A DNA stretch of 64,000 nucleotides from NCBI RefSeq assembly GCF_030445035.2, contig NC_080698.1, positions 4,533,501-4,597,500 of the forward strand, given 5' to 3'. The position numbers and the translations under genes are program-made. Below, piece after piece: positions 45,635-59,372 of this stretch. The stretch's first letter is position 1; every line of letters starts with the position of its first letter. The stretch comes from Dasypus novemcinctus. Its lineage: Eukaryota; Chordata; Mammalia; Cingulata; Dasypodidae. The notes under the pieces are model-generated. The model did not search any database. It saw only the letters and a list, made by a program, of their open reading frames with translations, and was not told where the DNA came from.

Positions 45635-47729
45635 ATCTTGCTATGATATAAAGTGAAAACAAAGACTCCAGGAGTTCTGTTTTCCAAGCTTTGAGGAGGG
45701 CATTTCCCAGTCCCTATTCTGAGCAGGAGCAGTGGGAAGAAGGAAAGAGTAGGTAGCGCTTCTGCCTGGTACCTGCCCTGTTCCTTCTATACCTCTATCC
45801 TACAGCAGGAGTCACTCTGATTCTGAATTTGTCTGTGAGTTAAAGGATTAAGATGGCAATATTATGGTGGAAGGGGTGCTAGACCACATCTAATCCAGCC
45901 TCCATAATTTACAGAGGGGGAACTGCAGCCCCCAAAGAACACTGTTTAGAAAGCCATGTCCATGTTGGGTCAACAGTTTCCTACTTTCTTTACAGGTAAA
46001 GTTGAGATCTGGACCAGTATGAGCATTTACTTCCAGCTCAGCACTGAAAGGGGAACTAGGTGCCATTAACACAAAAAGCTTCCTTTCAAGCAGTGCAGAG
46101 ACCCCCTTCAGATACAACATCTGGTCAACACTGGCCTCTTGTAAAAGGAGAGCAAGAGAAAGCACCCTTTCTTCCCAAATGAGAAAATTCCCTTCACCCT
46201 TCACCTGTTCATATCTGGAGTTCTGCCATCAAGCATGATGCCTTCAACTAAGCCATTTGTCTAATGAGAGACTGGACCACTCAGCACAGCCATCTACTGT
46301 CTAATTCCAAGTTACTTTTTGGCCATCTCCCCTTGGGCTATGGAAGTATCAGACCGCAGGACTTTGGATTCTAATACATCACTTACTAACAGTGTGGCAT
46401 ATGGATGGGCCTCAGTTTCCTTATTTTTGAATCTGGAGATAATGACAGCTCAGAACTCACAGGTTTACGTAGGGATTGAGTAAGTTTACTATTAATACAT
46501 GCACCATGATTAGTGCAGCTGTGGCCATGATTAGTGCAGCTGTGGCCTCACCTACTCCTGTGCCTATTCAAGGCTCTGACTGTTTCTCTGGGTGTGCTGA
46601 TGCCTAACCCCCTCACCTTCACCCCACCGGACCCAGGACCCATCCTTCCTTCTTCTGTCTCTGGAGAACCAGCCTCTGTCGAGTCTTCAGAGTTGAGCGG
46701 AAGCCTGTCTCCCCTGGACCGTCCCTTACCTACCCAAGTCCTCAGAATCTCACTTCTCCTCTGAGCTCCTACTTAATACAGTTTTATATTTTATTTAAAT
46801 TCAAAATTTAGCCTTAAAAAATGCTTTTATGCATGAGATTCCATGTAAGTTATGAAGCAGAGACCAGAGCTCGCCAGGGCAGAGCAGAACACTGTGTTGA
46901 AGTCCAGCAGTCCTGACACTCTTGCTCAGTGGGTGGTGTGAATGGGCTGGGCATTTATAAAGGGGAGTGAATTATCTGACCTCCCTTTAGGCACCTAACA
47001 CAGCAGGTAAAAGATCAGAGGACTATAATGAACCCAAGATGTGAGCAAAAGAAAGGCAGAGAAGTCACAGAAACTTTGGAACTCAGGCCATATGGGCCCA
47101 GGGTCCATGATATGATATGAGCTAATGTGCTAATTAGGAGCCAGTTGCTCTAGCCACCCCTTCATTCTACAGACATGTATTTAGTGCCTTCTCTGTACTA
47201 TGTGGATAAGGGAATAACATTTGTTGATTCTTAATTTTTTCAATAGATGGTGGCATTTTTAATGAGTGTTTAGCTATGTAAGGGCCAATTCATTTCCAAG
47301 TTTCCAACTGGGTTGAGAAACAGTCCATCTGATCTGATCCTCAGGGCAAGTGAAAACTGGGGAAAACAGTGGATTCAACATTTTGTATCTCAGTGGCCCC
47401 AGTGTATAACTGACTTACAAATTTAGTTGATAGCTATTATAATTTACTGGTTAAACAGCATTACGTGGGTGGACTGGCTGGAAAAGGAGCAGGGCCTCTG
47501 GCCGGGTGTGAGTTGCATTAGGGCTCTAAAGTAAACTTTGGCTGGTCCCTCAGTGGCTGCTGAAACACACTAAGAACTAACGACATGTTACTGGGTTCGA
47601 CTGTTTCATGCTCACAAACAGCCCCTTGGCTAACTCTTTTCAGTTGCCCAGCGAGGCAAATCCATCATCACTGCTAGAAACATCACTTGAGGAGAGTGGC
47701 CTGCAATGGGCACGTGGTAGGAGAGGCTT
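45635..47729. other. Unassigned, with MIR copies and a 21-bp duplication
   Basis: Antisense MIR trace at about 45885-45940; plus-strand MIR at about 46340-46500 (TGGGCCTCAGTTTCCTTATT). CCATGATTAGTGCAGCTGTGG is perfectly duplicated at 46504-46545. No gene seen. Confidence 0.5.
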
Positions 47730-47820
47730 TTATTTTTTTAAGGAGGTACTGGGGATTGAACTCAGAACCTTGGACATGGGAAGCAGGCGCTCAAAAACTG
47801 AACTACATCTGCTCCCCTAG
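47730..47820 (-). mobile_element. Short simple SINE
   Basis: One reversed head: GGATTGAACTCAGAACCTTG ... GAACTACATCTGCTCCCC, with a T-run on the left as its tail. Confidence 0.75.
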
Positions 47821-48029
47821 GATAGCCTTTTATCAACCCATCACCACCTCATGGGACTACCACTGAGATTGTGCTAGGGCATGTGACAGCCTAAATCAAA
47901 AAGACAGAAAATAGTTCTCAGTTCTTGCTATCCTCTCTCCATATAATTGTTGGTAAGTATAGAACCTCTCTATTCCCTGATTCCCCGTATGTGTGACTGA
48001 AACAATAAGATCAATTGGCCTGACCAGGT

Positions 48030-48655
48030 AGCACTTTTTTCTTTCCCACCCCCACCCTGCTGTTTTTGCTCTCAGTGTCCATTTGCTGTGTGATCTTCTG
48101 TATCTATTTCTCTTTTTGTCTTCTCGTCTTTCTCCTCTAAGATGCACCAGGATTCAATCCAGGGGACCTCTGATGGGGAGAGAGGTTCCTTGTCAATTGC
48201 GCCACCTCAGCTCCTGGTCTCTGCTGCGCTTCACCTTGACTCTCCCCTTTGTCTCTCTTCTGTTGCGTCATCATGTTGCTGCGTGACTCACTTGTGCAGG
48301 CACTAGTTCACCGCACAGGCAGTTGGGTTGCTACATAGGCACTCAGATCATCACGTGGGCACTAGCTCACCGTGTGGGCACTGGCTCACCACGTGGACAC
48401 TTACATGGGCACTAGGCTCACTGCGCAGGTAATTAGCTCTCCACGCAGGCACCTGCATGGGCATTTACCTTACCAGGTGGGCACTTAGATCGCCTCACGG
48501 GCACTCGCATGGGCACTCAGCTCACCATGTGGGCACTGGCTCGCTGCGCAGGCACGCTTTCTCTTCTTTTTCACCAGGAGGCCCAAGGGATCGAATCTGG
48601 GTCCTCCCATATGGTAGGTGAAGGCCTTATCATTTGAGCCACATCTGCTTCCCCA
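48030..48655 (-). mobile_element. Composite SINE with internal minisatellite
   Basis: Antisense copy of the type at 23134. On the minus strand: head 1 (GCAGATGTGGCTCAAATGAT, B box GATTCGATCCC), then about 48290-48560 of units of roughly 20 bp (seen on plus as GTGGGCACTGGCTCACC and variants), then GACGCAACAGAAGAGAG. The second tRNA-like part follows (GGTGGCGCAATTGACAAGG, B box GGATTGAATCC), then the usual tail. The unit tract is longer than in the other copy. Confidence 0.8.
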
Positions 48656-49345
48656 GGTAGCATTTGAATTCCTTACCCGTGTTATTTAAACCTGATCTGT
48701 AACACAATCGTTAAAAAGCATTATTTGGCCCCAACAGTGTATGGATTACAGTACAATTCTAAGAAGTTCAGGAAATTATAAAGGAAATAGAGGACACATC
48801 TCTCTTCTCAAGGAATGATCATGCTTCCAACCCCAGTAAAAATTACACACTAAAGGAAGCATAACCAATCGCAGCTGCTGCTGCTGACACTGCAGTTCCT
48901 CCGTGGCTCACGGCCAGGTTCAGGTATCAAGTGGAAGTTCTGATGGACTCAAGGAGGAAAAATGAGGCTCACAGAGTGGGCTCACCATGGAGGGCTAACT
49001 ATTTTTATAAATCATTAGCATAACTTCATGCTATTGTGCAATTTTTGTATTAAAAGACTTATTAAAACCTTTTTTGACAATAAAATGATTGATCCAATTT
49101 AGTATTACTACATGTTAATTATGGCTATAATTATCACTTTTCTTTACGTACAACTTACCCCAAGAAAGGAGTGACATATGTACATTAATGATGGTTTAAA
49201 TGTCTAGTTTTAGGAGAATGATAAGTTAATAATACAAAAGAAATAGGTAGCAATATATATACTGCAAATGTTACTGAACCTGAAAGAATGCTATTTAATA
49301 ACAACCCATTTTCCCAACCTGCAGCTGAAGAAATGACATTAAATC
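48656..49345. other. Unassigned AT-rich sequence
   Basis: No gene or named repeat. Confidence 0.4.
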
Positions 49346-49355
49346 AAAGACTCCA

Positions 49356-49735
49356 GGGGAAACGGACTTTGGCCCAGTGGTTAGGGCGTCCGTCTACCAC
49401 ACGGGAGATCCACGGTTCAAACCCCGGGCCTCCTTGACCCGTGTGGAGCTGGCCCATGCGCAGTGCTGATGCACGCAAGGAGTGCCACCCCACGCAGGGG
49501 TGTCCCCCGCGTAGGGGAGCCCCACACGCAAGGAGTGCGCCCATAAGGAGAGCCGCCCAGCGCGAAGGAGGGAGCAGCCTGCCGAGGAATGGCGCCGCCC
49601 ACATTTCCCTTGCCGCTGACGACAACAGAAGCGGACAAAAGAAACAAGACGTAGCAAAAAGACACAGAAACCAGACAACCGGGGGAGGGGAGGGGAATTA
49701 AATAAATAAAAAATAAATCTTTAAAAAAAAAAAAA
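49356..49735 (+). mobile_element. DAS-SINE, short form, complete
   Basis: A clean copy with head CGGACTTTGGCCCAGTGG and GGTTCAAACCCC and poly-A of about 16. Duplication AAAGACTCCA at 49346-49355 and 49736-49745. Long uninterrupted tail and low divergence suggest recent insertion. Confidence 0.95.
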
Positions 49736-49745
49736 AAAGACTCCA

Positions 49746-51165
49746 TTAAAAAGGGAGCATAGCTAGGCAAGACTTTCAAATCTCAATGGAGAAGAGTTTA
49801 TTTTTTAAGCCCTAAATTTAGCTATTAAATGTATATTCATCAGCACAGCTAAAAAAGTAGTTCAGCAAAAGCTGAGAACTTCATTAGTATGTAATACTAA
49901 TCAATGCACTAATCAGTGTGTAAGTTTCCCTTTGAGCTGCAATTAATAGATCTAAGCTCCAGGTTTGTGATACCATACATGTTCTCTCTCCAGGAAGAGG
50001 CCATAATGCCAATTGTGTTGGTGTAAGTTATACTTACTCTGGTAATCATTGCTCCACTTGGTATGCCCTTCATGTAGCCAGCATGCTGCAGCCCCATTGA
50101 CCCTAGAGAGAAGCTAGAAAGGTAGGCTCCAATATTTCATCAGCCTGGTGCATAGAGCCCTTCAGCACTACGAAACAGAGCCAGTCTGGAGGCCATGTCC
50201 ATTGTACATCTGGCCATATTGAACCACTGCCAGCTGCTGCAGCAGTCCAAAACTGCAATGGACTTTACACCCACTTCAGGAGCATGTCCAAAGACGTGGT
50301 AGATACATTTTTTGTTTTAGGGGTCGCAGTGACCAACTGAACCAATAATGCAAATGGAGAGGCACGATGAGGATATTTTGGTTTGAATATAAGGTTTGAA
50401 TACACAAGAGAGTTAGAAAATACTGGAGTCTATCTCTTTTCATCTTTATACACTTTCTAAACACTTCCAATGCAATGTATAATATATCAAATGAACTTAA
50501 CTATTTTAGCCTTTGCTTTTTACTTCTACACCTTTACCATGATGATGTTAACTAACAGGCATTATACTTCAGCAGTACAGGAAAAACTACTTCCTCAATT
50601 ATTTCATGAAAACTGAAGATTCCCAATGGAATCAAGATTATCTTTCCTTACCACTACTTTAATATGCAGATTGAAGTGGCCTCTGACAGGTTTCCCTGTT
50701 ATTAAGTTAGTTTTTGTTATTAATATCAATTTAGGTTTTTAATTAATAATGGGTTCCTGGAATTAGCCATTTAAATACTTTGGATTAGACAATGCTTTTA
50801 TAAACGTCTTAGAGTTAACTATACCATATAGACTAGTTACTTTACATTTAAATAAGCTTATAAAATTACAGTTAGCACCCAACGAAATATACTTTATCTT
50901 AATTTAATTAAACACAAATTTACAACTTTCATCATCTTAAAGATTTAATACATATAATGCTAAGTAAATTGGTATTCTATAAACTAGGCAGACAAAACCC
51001 AAGCTAAATAAAATTGAAACAATTATAGTTTATGCAAGGAATGTTCTTTTTCCTTCCTTTACAGAAAGCTAAAATCTCTTTTCTTTAATAAAATTCTAAA
51101 ACTGAATAATCTTAAAAGCATACTGACTGTTAGGTACTGGACTATATTATAATTGTTTAACTTGG
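49746..51165. other. Unassigned AT-rich sequence
   Basis: No gene or named repeat seen. Confidence 0.4.
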
Positions 51166-51169
51166 GGTT

Positions 51170-51570
51170 TTTTTTTGTAGATAAGTATTTATAGCAGCAT
51201 TATTTATAACAGCCAAATGTGGAAACAACTGATGTACAAATGTACATCAACTGATTAAGGAATAAACCAATGTGGTATATCTATACAATGGAATCTTACT
51301 TGGTAATAAAAAGGAATGAACTACTGATGCATGCTACAGTACGAATGAACCTCAAAAATATTATGTCAGGTGAAAGAAGCCAGTTACAAAAGATAATATA
51401 TTATATAATTCCTTTGTATATGAAATGTCCAGTATAGGTAAATGTATCTGTAGACAAAGTAAATTAGTGGTTGCTTAGGGTTGATGGGATTTGGGTGTGT
51501 GTATGGAAGGGATGGGGTGCTAATGTGTTTTTTGCTGTTGTTGTTTTAATTATAATTTAGAAAAGATCTT
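51170..51570 (+). mobile_element. Old L1 3' fragment
   Basis: Contains GCATTATTTATAACAGCCAA, ACAATGGAATCTTACTTGG and GGTTGCTTAGGGTTGATGGG, the common L1 ORF2-end/3' UTR order. Confidence 0.75.
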
Positions 51571-52154
51571 TCCATGGCTTTCAAGGACTTTTCCTTTACA
51601 TACTGAAATTTGCTTATAGGATTATTAGATACCCTATTTTAAGGCTGTTAAAAGGTTTAAATTAGGGAATTACAGGGCAAACTATGATTCTTAATTTCCC
51701 AACGTAGAAGATAGAGTTTTACTCTTTAACAATCTGAATAAAGCCCTTTCAAGAATTTTTATTTGTTAACTTGATATTACCATCCTGATGTATAAAGATA
51801 TACATTGAACAAATAGGCAGACACAAAGAGAGAGTTAGACAGTTACTTATAATTTTCATTCTCTTACAAAATAAGTTTAACTGTAAAATAACATTTAAAA
51901 GATCTCTTTGAAAGCTTGTTTTGATTAATCTGCACTGTGACTGTGCAGTTTTACACAAGAATTTTGTTCCTTTTTATTGGTTTATAAACAAATTGTTCCC
52001 AATGCTTTAAAATACAATTTACAACATTTTCCTCTACTTCAGAGCTTTGCTTATTTCCCATTTTGACTTTGACAGACCTTAGATGAGAAAAACTACTTCC
52101 AGTATATATTCACTGAGGTCTCAGGGAAATCTGGTTTTTCTATGACTTGCTGCT
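51571..52154. other. Unassigned AT-rich sequence
   Basis: No gene or repeat named. Confidence 0.4.
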
Positions 52155-52530
52155 TTTAGAAACATCAACACTCAAGGTGGATGCCCCCCACCCCCCAGGC
52201 CTCAGAGATAACAGGATTCCGGCAGCTGCTGGACTGGAAGAGTAGCCATCCAAGAGAATTCCACCAGCAGCAATCTAGCCCACACCAGTCTCCAGTAAGG
52301 GTCAGGGGGCGTCACTTGCCTCTGTCTCCTGGCTCGGCTCACCAAATAATGTTACCGGATGGCTCTGTTTCTGGGCTTCTAGGTTCTTGGCTTATTTCAC
52401 ATAAAAGAATTTAATGACATGCCATAGGGTAGGCAAGGGAGTAAAGAGTTTATTAAGAAAAAAGAAAATGAGAAAAGTACATGGTCCATGATGGACTGTG
52501 CGCTTACTACAGGGTGAGTTGCCCCTTTTT
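52155..52530 (-). mobile_element. LTR-like element, antisense
   Basis: A GC-richer left part, then GGGTAGGCAAGGGAGTAAAG and GTTTATTAAGAAAAAAG, shared with 42285-42390. TTTATT is a reversed AATAAA. A 77-codon plus-strand frame over it has no gene-like support. Confidence 0.45.
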
Positions 52531-52610
52531 CTGCCTTTTTGATTTAGTGTATCACATTTGTAGAATGTAACAAAATAAAATAAACATAAACTTCAAGACC
52601 AGAGCAGGGT

Positions 52611-53020
52611 TGTATTAATCAGGGTACTCTGGAGAAACAGAACTAGCAGGATATATATATATAAAATACGTAAATATTATAGAAACTGGCTCACACGACT
52701 GTGAGGATTGGCAACTCCACTTTCCAAAGGGCAGGCCCCAAGCTGGGAGCTTTGAAGAAGGTTTTGATGACTTCTTCAAGAGAAGCTGGCTGGCTAAAGT
52801 AGAGACGATTCTTCTTGCAGCCTGCTGAAGTTGTCAGTTCTCCCTTTAAGGCCTTCAGCTGCCTGGATGAGACATCTCTCACTGCTGGAGGCACTCTCCT
52901 GTGTTGACTGCAGATGTCATCAGTCATGATACAATTTAAAATCATGAAATAGCCACAGAGTAACAATCAGGCCTGTGCTTGCCTGAGCAAACAACTGGAC
53001 ACCATAACCTGGCCATCACA
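52611..53020 (-). mobile_element. Solo LTR, TGTGATGG family, inverted
   Basis: Starts TGTATTAATCAGGGTACTCT on plus and ends GGCCATCACA, so on minus it opens TGTGATGG and is colinear with 45200-45634 (TATGGTGTCCAGTTGTTTG; AGCCAGCTTCTCTTG; GGAGAACTCTG-type end). A (TA)n patch lies near its 3' end. Confidence 0.65.
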
Positions 53021-55544
53021 AGAGGAGATCATATGTAATAACTGCAATTCTCAAAGCTAAAATAGCTGCGACAGAGAAAGTCCTCTCTCCTGTGGCACGC
53101 CTCTCTGGATCGTCTACTCCATTATTTTCTACCAAACAGTGTCCCTCTTTCACCTTCAAAACATGTTTAATAGCTGGGATGGGGATTACACGGGTGTGTG
53201 CATTTTGTAAGGAACATAACGTTATGACTGGTTCTGTATACTTCAGCTAAAAGAACAGCAAACTGTACTCGAGATTCACTTCCAGAAGTCATGACCACAA
53301 ATGCCTGGTCTCCGACAGGTCTCTGTTATCTTCCAAATGCTTAAATATACTTCACTCTATCTGTGCACCTATGTGGGAAATTGTTACACCCTGGTCTTCC
53401 ATCTCTTTGTGTATTTTTAGTTTATTCGTGTTTAATCACTTTGTCCTGTGAAACCTTAAATTCTTTGTCTGCTATCTCCTTTGTAACTCTCCTACACTGA
53501 AGTAGAATTGTCAGTGGTGTGTTTGTAAAACAACTCTCAAAAAACAACAACAAAAATACCTCTGATTTGAAGTAATTGCCAAATTCTGTAGATTAAACAC
53601 TTCTGCTATGGCTAATTTCAAAGTTCTAAAGTCTAACAACCAGCTCATAAAATTTCTGAATATTTAACAATTAGCTGTCATGAACCAACATGATCCAACT
53701 CCAGCCACAGAGCTGACAGACCGGCATTTTAATTAACTGCTCACTCATTCATGCCACACAAAGTTCTTCCAACTCCCAAACTTCATAGTGTACTTCAGTG
53801 TGGAATCAGTGATGAGTGAAGATTGCTCACTCTGTGCATCCCTGCGGAGCTAAAGCTAAATAGGCAATTTGCTGAACTACTAAGAATCAAATATTTATTC
53901 TATCTACAGACAGACAGTTCCCACTTGTCAGGAAATGTAGTAGATCCAAAACATGAACTACTGTTTGTTCTCTGCCACAAGTGCAGACTAAATAAAATGG
54001 TTATTCAATAAACTGATTAAACTGAAGAATGCATTTTTAAAGTGTGAGGGGTCAGATAAACAGGCAACATTAATGTTAGAGGGAATTATAGATATAAACA
54101 CTTTATTTCTGCTATTGTGAAAACCTGTCTCTGTTACAAATGTTCAGTGGCATAAATAATGACTACATAGATGGGTGATGCTCTTGGAAGCTCAACAACT
54201 GAAAGGTGACTGACATTTTCAATTGCAACATTTTCAAGGGAAACAGTTTTCTTATTTTATGAGGATGCCTATTATTTCAGCATGGATTGATCATATAAGA
54301 AAAAAACCAAAAAAGATATAAAAGTTAAAAGATCTAAAATACAGTGTGAAAAAACACTTTTCTAAAACCTGATTCTGCTGAAAATAAAAATCCAAGGCTC
54401 TTCTATTGTTCCAAATGAGATGAAAAATGGAGGGAAGGAATACTCTTAAAATTCTCTCCCCAAATCCTAAACACTTTAAGTTCCCTGGGGCCTGAGGACA
54501 TGACTGGAATTTCGAATGCTAGCCCCTCTGGCCTCTATCTTTCCTATCCCCACCCCCAGTGGCATTAGAGCTTGAACCTGGACAATCATTTCTATGGCTT
54601 TCTTCCCAGTCTAAGTCAGGGCTTCCTAAGGAGTTATGAAAACCACGAAGGACACCAGGTACAAACCTGGGTATTATTTCAAGGGTCATGACATCTGATT
54701 TTTTATCTCATGTTGGTGGAGAGACTTGGAGCTCCTCTATTTACAGTGTTGGCATCATAAAACAGCGGTGACAGAGGAGGGGACAGCATCGCAAAACTCT
54801 CACTCTTTCAGTTTCAATGTCCCTTTTCTTTCTTTTACATACATGTCTGTGCTACCTCTACCACCGATATCTGCCCTTTCCCCACTTTTCCGCTTTGTTT
54901 TCCTCTTTTGCAGCAGTGTGTTATGAGAGTAGACTTCTGGTGGAAGTTTCTCTGAGGTAACTAAGTCCTATTGTAATAGTATAAAAACCATCAAGTTATA
55001 AATAATTCTTTCACCATTCTCAATATTTAAGCCAAATTTCATATGTATCATTAAAAAAAAAATGGAAACAAGTATCACAGTTTGGGTTCTCCAAAAAGCA
55101 GTATCTGAGCCAGAGTTTAATGTTCAGGGAGTGCCCTTGAGATCAACCTCTGTGGAAAGAAGGAAGGCAGAAGTGGAGCCCTGAGACAGACGCAAAGGCC
55201 TCCGCCACAGAGAGCTCTGGTTACAAAAATGGCTTCTTGGAGCTGACCCAATTTGGGTAAGAATGGTGGAGCATTTCTACCTCTGCCTCCAGCCATCCTT
55301 AGATATGCTTTTGTCTTTCCCAGAAGGGCAGGTAGCCCTCAGAGCTGAAGCATTCCCAGAAGCACCTGAAAGCTGGAAGCTGTTCCATTGCAGCATTCAC
55401 AGCAACTGAAACAGGAAGTCTCTTCTCGATTTGGGCATTGCATCTCCACTTCTACAACAAGTCTCATTACCATGAAAAATATCTATCATCTTCCATTCAT
55501 CTTACATCCTTTAGAACAGCAAAACAGGCTACTTAGTAATATGT
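53021..55544. other. Unassigned sequence
   Basis: No gene, RNA or named repeat that I can support in this 2.5-kb stretch. Confidence 0.4.
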
Positions 55545-56752
55545 TAAAAGAAACTATTTGTGATGTCAACAAATGGTGCTAGAACAACTGGACATACAAA
55601 AATGAACCTCAACCTAAACTTCATATCACATACAAAAATTAACACAGAAATGGAACGTAACATAAAAATCCATAAAACTTATAGAAAAAGACATAGATGA
55701 AAATCTTGGAAATTGAAGGTTAGGCAGAGAATTCTTAGACCTAACACCAAAAGCATGATCCATAAAAAGAAAAATCAATAAATTGGGCTTTATCAAACCA
55801 AAAACTTTTGTTCTACAAAAGCCCATGTGAAGAAGATGAAATATTTGCAAACTACATATCTGACAAAAGACAAGTATCTAGAGAACATAAAGACGTCCCA
55901 AAACTCAAGTTAGAAAATGGGCAAAAGACATGACATATTTCACTGGAAAGGATATACAGCTGGCAAATGAGCACATGAAAAGATAGTCACATCACTATTC
56001 ATCAGGGAAATTCAAGTGAAAACCACAGAATGACTAAATTAAAAAAGAGAGACAACACCAAATGCTGATGAGGATGTGGAGAAACTTGATCGCTCATACA
56101 TTGCTGAAAGGAATGTAAAATGGTAAAGGCTCTCGGGAAAAACCGTTTAACAGTTTCTTTCAAAACCAAACATGCAACTATCACATGACCTAACAATGGC
56201 ACTTCTAGGCTTTTATCCCAAAGAAATAAAAACTAGTGTTCCCACAAAAACCTATATAGAAATGTTTATGGAAGCTCTTTTTGTAATATCTGAAACCTAG
56301 AAACACCCAGATGTCCTTCAACAGGTGAATGGTTAGACTGTGGTATACATCTAACCACGGAATATTACTCAGAAATAAAAACCAATAGACTAATGATAAA
56401 CACAGTAACAGGGATGAATATGCAGGCAATTATGGTGAGAGAAAAAAGTCAATCCCAAAAGATTACACATGGCATGATTCAATTTATATAAAAGTAACAG
56501 AAATGGAGACCAGATCATGGTTGCCAGGGGTTAAGGGGTGGAGGGAAGTGGGTGTGGCTCAGAAGGCTACCTGGGAGACCCTGTGGTGAGGGAAATGTTA
56601 TGTACCCTGACTGTACAAATGCCATATTCTGGTTGTGACGTTGTATTAAATTCTGGCCAGAGGTTACAAGGGGAAACTGGATAATAGGTACATGGATCGC
56701 TCTGTATTCTTACCACTGCATGTCAATCTTTAATTACCATAATAAAAAGTTG
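55545..56752 (+). mobile_element. 5'-truncated L1 (ORF2 C-terminus and 3' UTR)
   Basis: Begins in ORF2 (TCAACAAATGGTGCTAGAAC), runs through AGAATGACTAAATTAAAAAAG and ATGAGGATGTGGAGAAACTTG to a 3' UTR with CATGGTTGCCAGGGGTTAAG and an ending TACCATAATAAAAAGT. Stops throughout. It abuts the antisense L1 that follows. Confidence 0.8.
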
Positions 56753-57329
56753 GCTTTGTTTACTCTCTCTGATGTATACTGGTTTTCCATTTCATTAATT
56801 TCTGCTTTTATGATTTATTTTTCTTCTATTTTCTTTGGGTTTAATTTGCTGTTCTTTTTCTATTTCCTTAAGTTTGATACTTAAGACACACAGGTCCTTA
56901 ACTGGATATTCTTTTTTCCTAACATACGCACTTAAGGCTATACATTTTCTCTGTGTGTAGAAGCTTAGCTACAACTCACAAAGTCTGATAAACTGCATTT
57001 TAATAATTAGTCAATTAAATTTTATTTTCTCCATGATCTTTTAGTTTTTTAAGAGGTTATATTGAGTTATATTCACACTCCATACAGTTCAGCCAAATTA
57101 TACAATCAATGGCTCTCTGTATAATCAGAGTTGTGTTTACCACCATGTTCAATTTTAGAACATTTTCATTACTCCAAAAAGAAAAACTCCAAATCCCTTA
57201 TGCCTCCTACTGTTTACGCTTAGCATTGGTGTGGTATCTTTATTACACTTGACAAAAAAATATTAAAATATTTCTGATAATTATAATCCATAGTCTGCAT
57301 TAGGGTCTATTTTCCCCATATACCACCTG

Positions 57330-57903
57330 TATTAGTCAGCCAAAGGGGTGCTGATACAAAATATCAGAAATCGGTTGGCTTCTATAAAGGGTATTTATTT
57401 GGAGTAAAAGTTTATAGTTACAAGGCCCTCAAGAGTCCAACTCAAGGTTTATTTCCTTACCAAACTCCGTTGCCATGTGTTGAGGCAAGATGGCAGGTGA
57501 CATCTGCTAGGGTTCAGCCTTCCTCTTTCCTCAGCTGCTCTGTTCTCTTCACATGGTCAGTTGTAAACTATCAGGCAAATGGCTCATCTCTCTTCCGCAG
57601 GCCTCTGGTGCATCTATGGAGCCATCTCTCTTCTTCTATGTATCTATTTTTATGTGTTTCCTTGATTGACTGTCTGTTTATATAGCCCATGAAGGGGGTA
57701 AGGAATCAAACTGAGTTACACTCTACTGAGGAAGGCACTCTAATAATGTGGTTGAATCAAAGCCTTAATCTTAACATAATTTAATCAAAACCATCTCAGC
57801 TGACTCTAATACAATCAAAGGGTATCACTCCCAGAGGAACAGACCAGTTTATAAACATAATCTCTTTTGAAATTCATAAATAATCTCAAACTGCCATACT
57901 AGT
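57330..57903 (-). mobile_element. Solo LTR, MaLR-like, in L1
   Basis: TGTATTAGTCAGCCAAAGGG start, ATATCAGAAATCGGTTGGC, and end AAACTGCCATA. The closest relative in the window is 1612-2236; blocks AGACCAGTTTATAAACATAAT and CTGCTAGGGTTCAG are shared. Confidence 0.55.
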
Positions 57904-59372
57904 TCTCTGCCTATTATTGATTTCCAGCTTCATTCCATTATGACTGGAGATAGTGCTTTGTATAATTACAATCTTTTAACATTTATTGAAATTTTTTTGT
58001 GATCCAACATGTGGTCTCTTCTGGAGAACGATCCATGTTCACTTGAGAAGAATGTATATCCTGCTATTTTGGGGTGCAACAGACTTAACCTGTCTGTTAG
58101 GTCTAGTTCATTTTTCATATTATTCAAGTTCTCTGTTTCATTATTGATCCTCTGTCTAGATGTTTTATCTATTGATCAGAGTGATATATTGAATTCTCCA
58201 ACTATTAGAGAGATGTCTATTATTCCCTTCTGTTTTGCCAGTGTTTTCCTATGTATTTCCTAAAATTCACCTTAGTTAGGTGCATAAATATTTATGATTA
58301 TTATTTCTTCTTGGTGGATTGACCCTTTCATTAACATATAATGTCCTTTTGTGTCTCTTACAGCATTTTTGGATTTAAAGTCTATTTTGTCTGTTATTAG
58401 TACGGCTACCCTTTGGGTGGAATATTTTTTTCCAGTCTTTCATTTTCAATCTTTTATGTCTTTGGATCTAAGGTGAGTCTCTTGTAAAGAACATATTGCT
58501 GGATTATGCATCCTGCCAATCTGTGGCTTTTGATTGGGGGAGTTTAATCCATTAACATTCAATGTTATTGTTGTAAAGGCAGTATTTACTTCAATCATTT
58601 TATCCTTTGGCTTTTATATGTCATATCTTATTTTTGTCTCTTTTTTACCATTTTAGTTACACTTACTGATGATCTTCATTTCTACACTCTCCTCCAAGCC
58701 TCACTTCTCCTATCTTTTCCTTTCAGCCTTCAGAACTCCCTTTAGTATTTCTTATAGGGCAGGTCTCTTGTTAATGAACTCCCTCAGCCTCTATCTGTGA
58801 ATATTTTAACTCCCCCTCATTTTTGAAGGACAGTTTTACCCAAAAAATAATTCTTGGCTGGCTGTTTTTCTATTTCACTATCTTAAATATATCATACAAT
58901 GTCTTTGTCTCCATGGTTTCTGATGAGAAATAGGCACTTAATCTTAATGACTGTTCCTTGTATGTGATGAATGGCTTTTTTCTTGCTGCTTTCAGAATTC
59001 TCTTTATCTTTGGTGTTTGATAGTATAATCAGTATGTGTCTCAGAGTAGGTGTATTAAGATTTATTTTGTTTACAGTATGTTGCACTTCTTAAACATGTA
59101 TATTTATGTCTTTCATAAGAATTGGGAAACTTTTGGCCACTATTTCCTCAAACAGTCTTTCTGGCCCTTTTCTGTTCTCTTCTCCTTTTGAAATACCTAT
59201 GACACATTTGTGTGTTTTGTGCTATCACTCAATTCCTTGGACCTTGCTCAAATATTCCCATTCTTTTCTCTAGCTGTTCTTTCTGTTCTATTTTGGACAT
59301 CCAGTCTTCTAGCTCACTGATCCTTTCTCTTCCTTGTTTACATCTGCTGTTCTATGCCTCTATTGTATTTTT

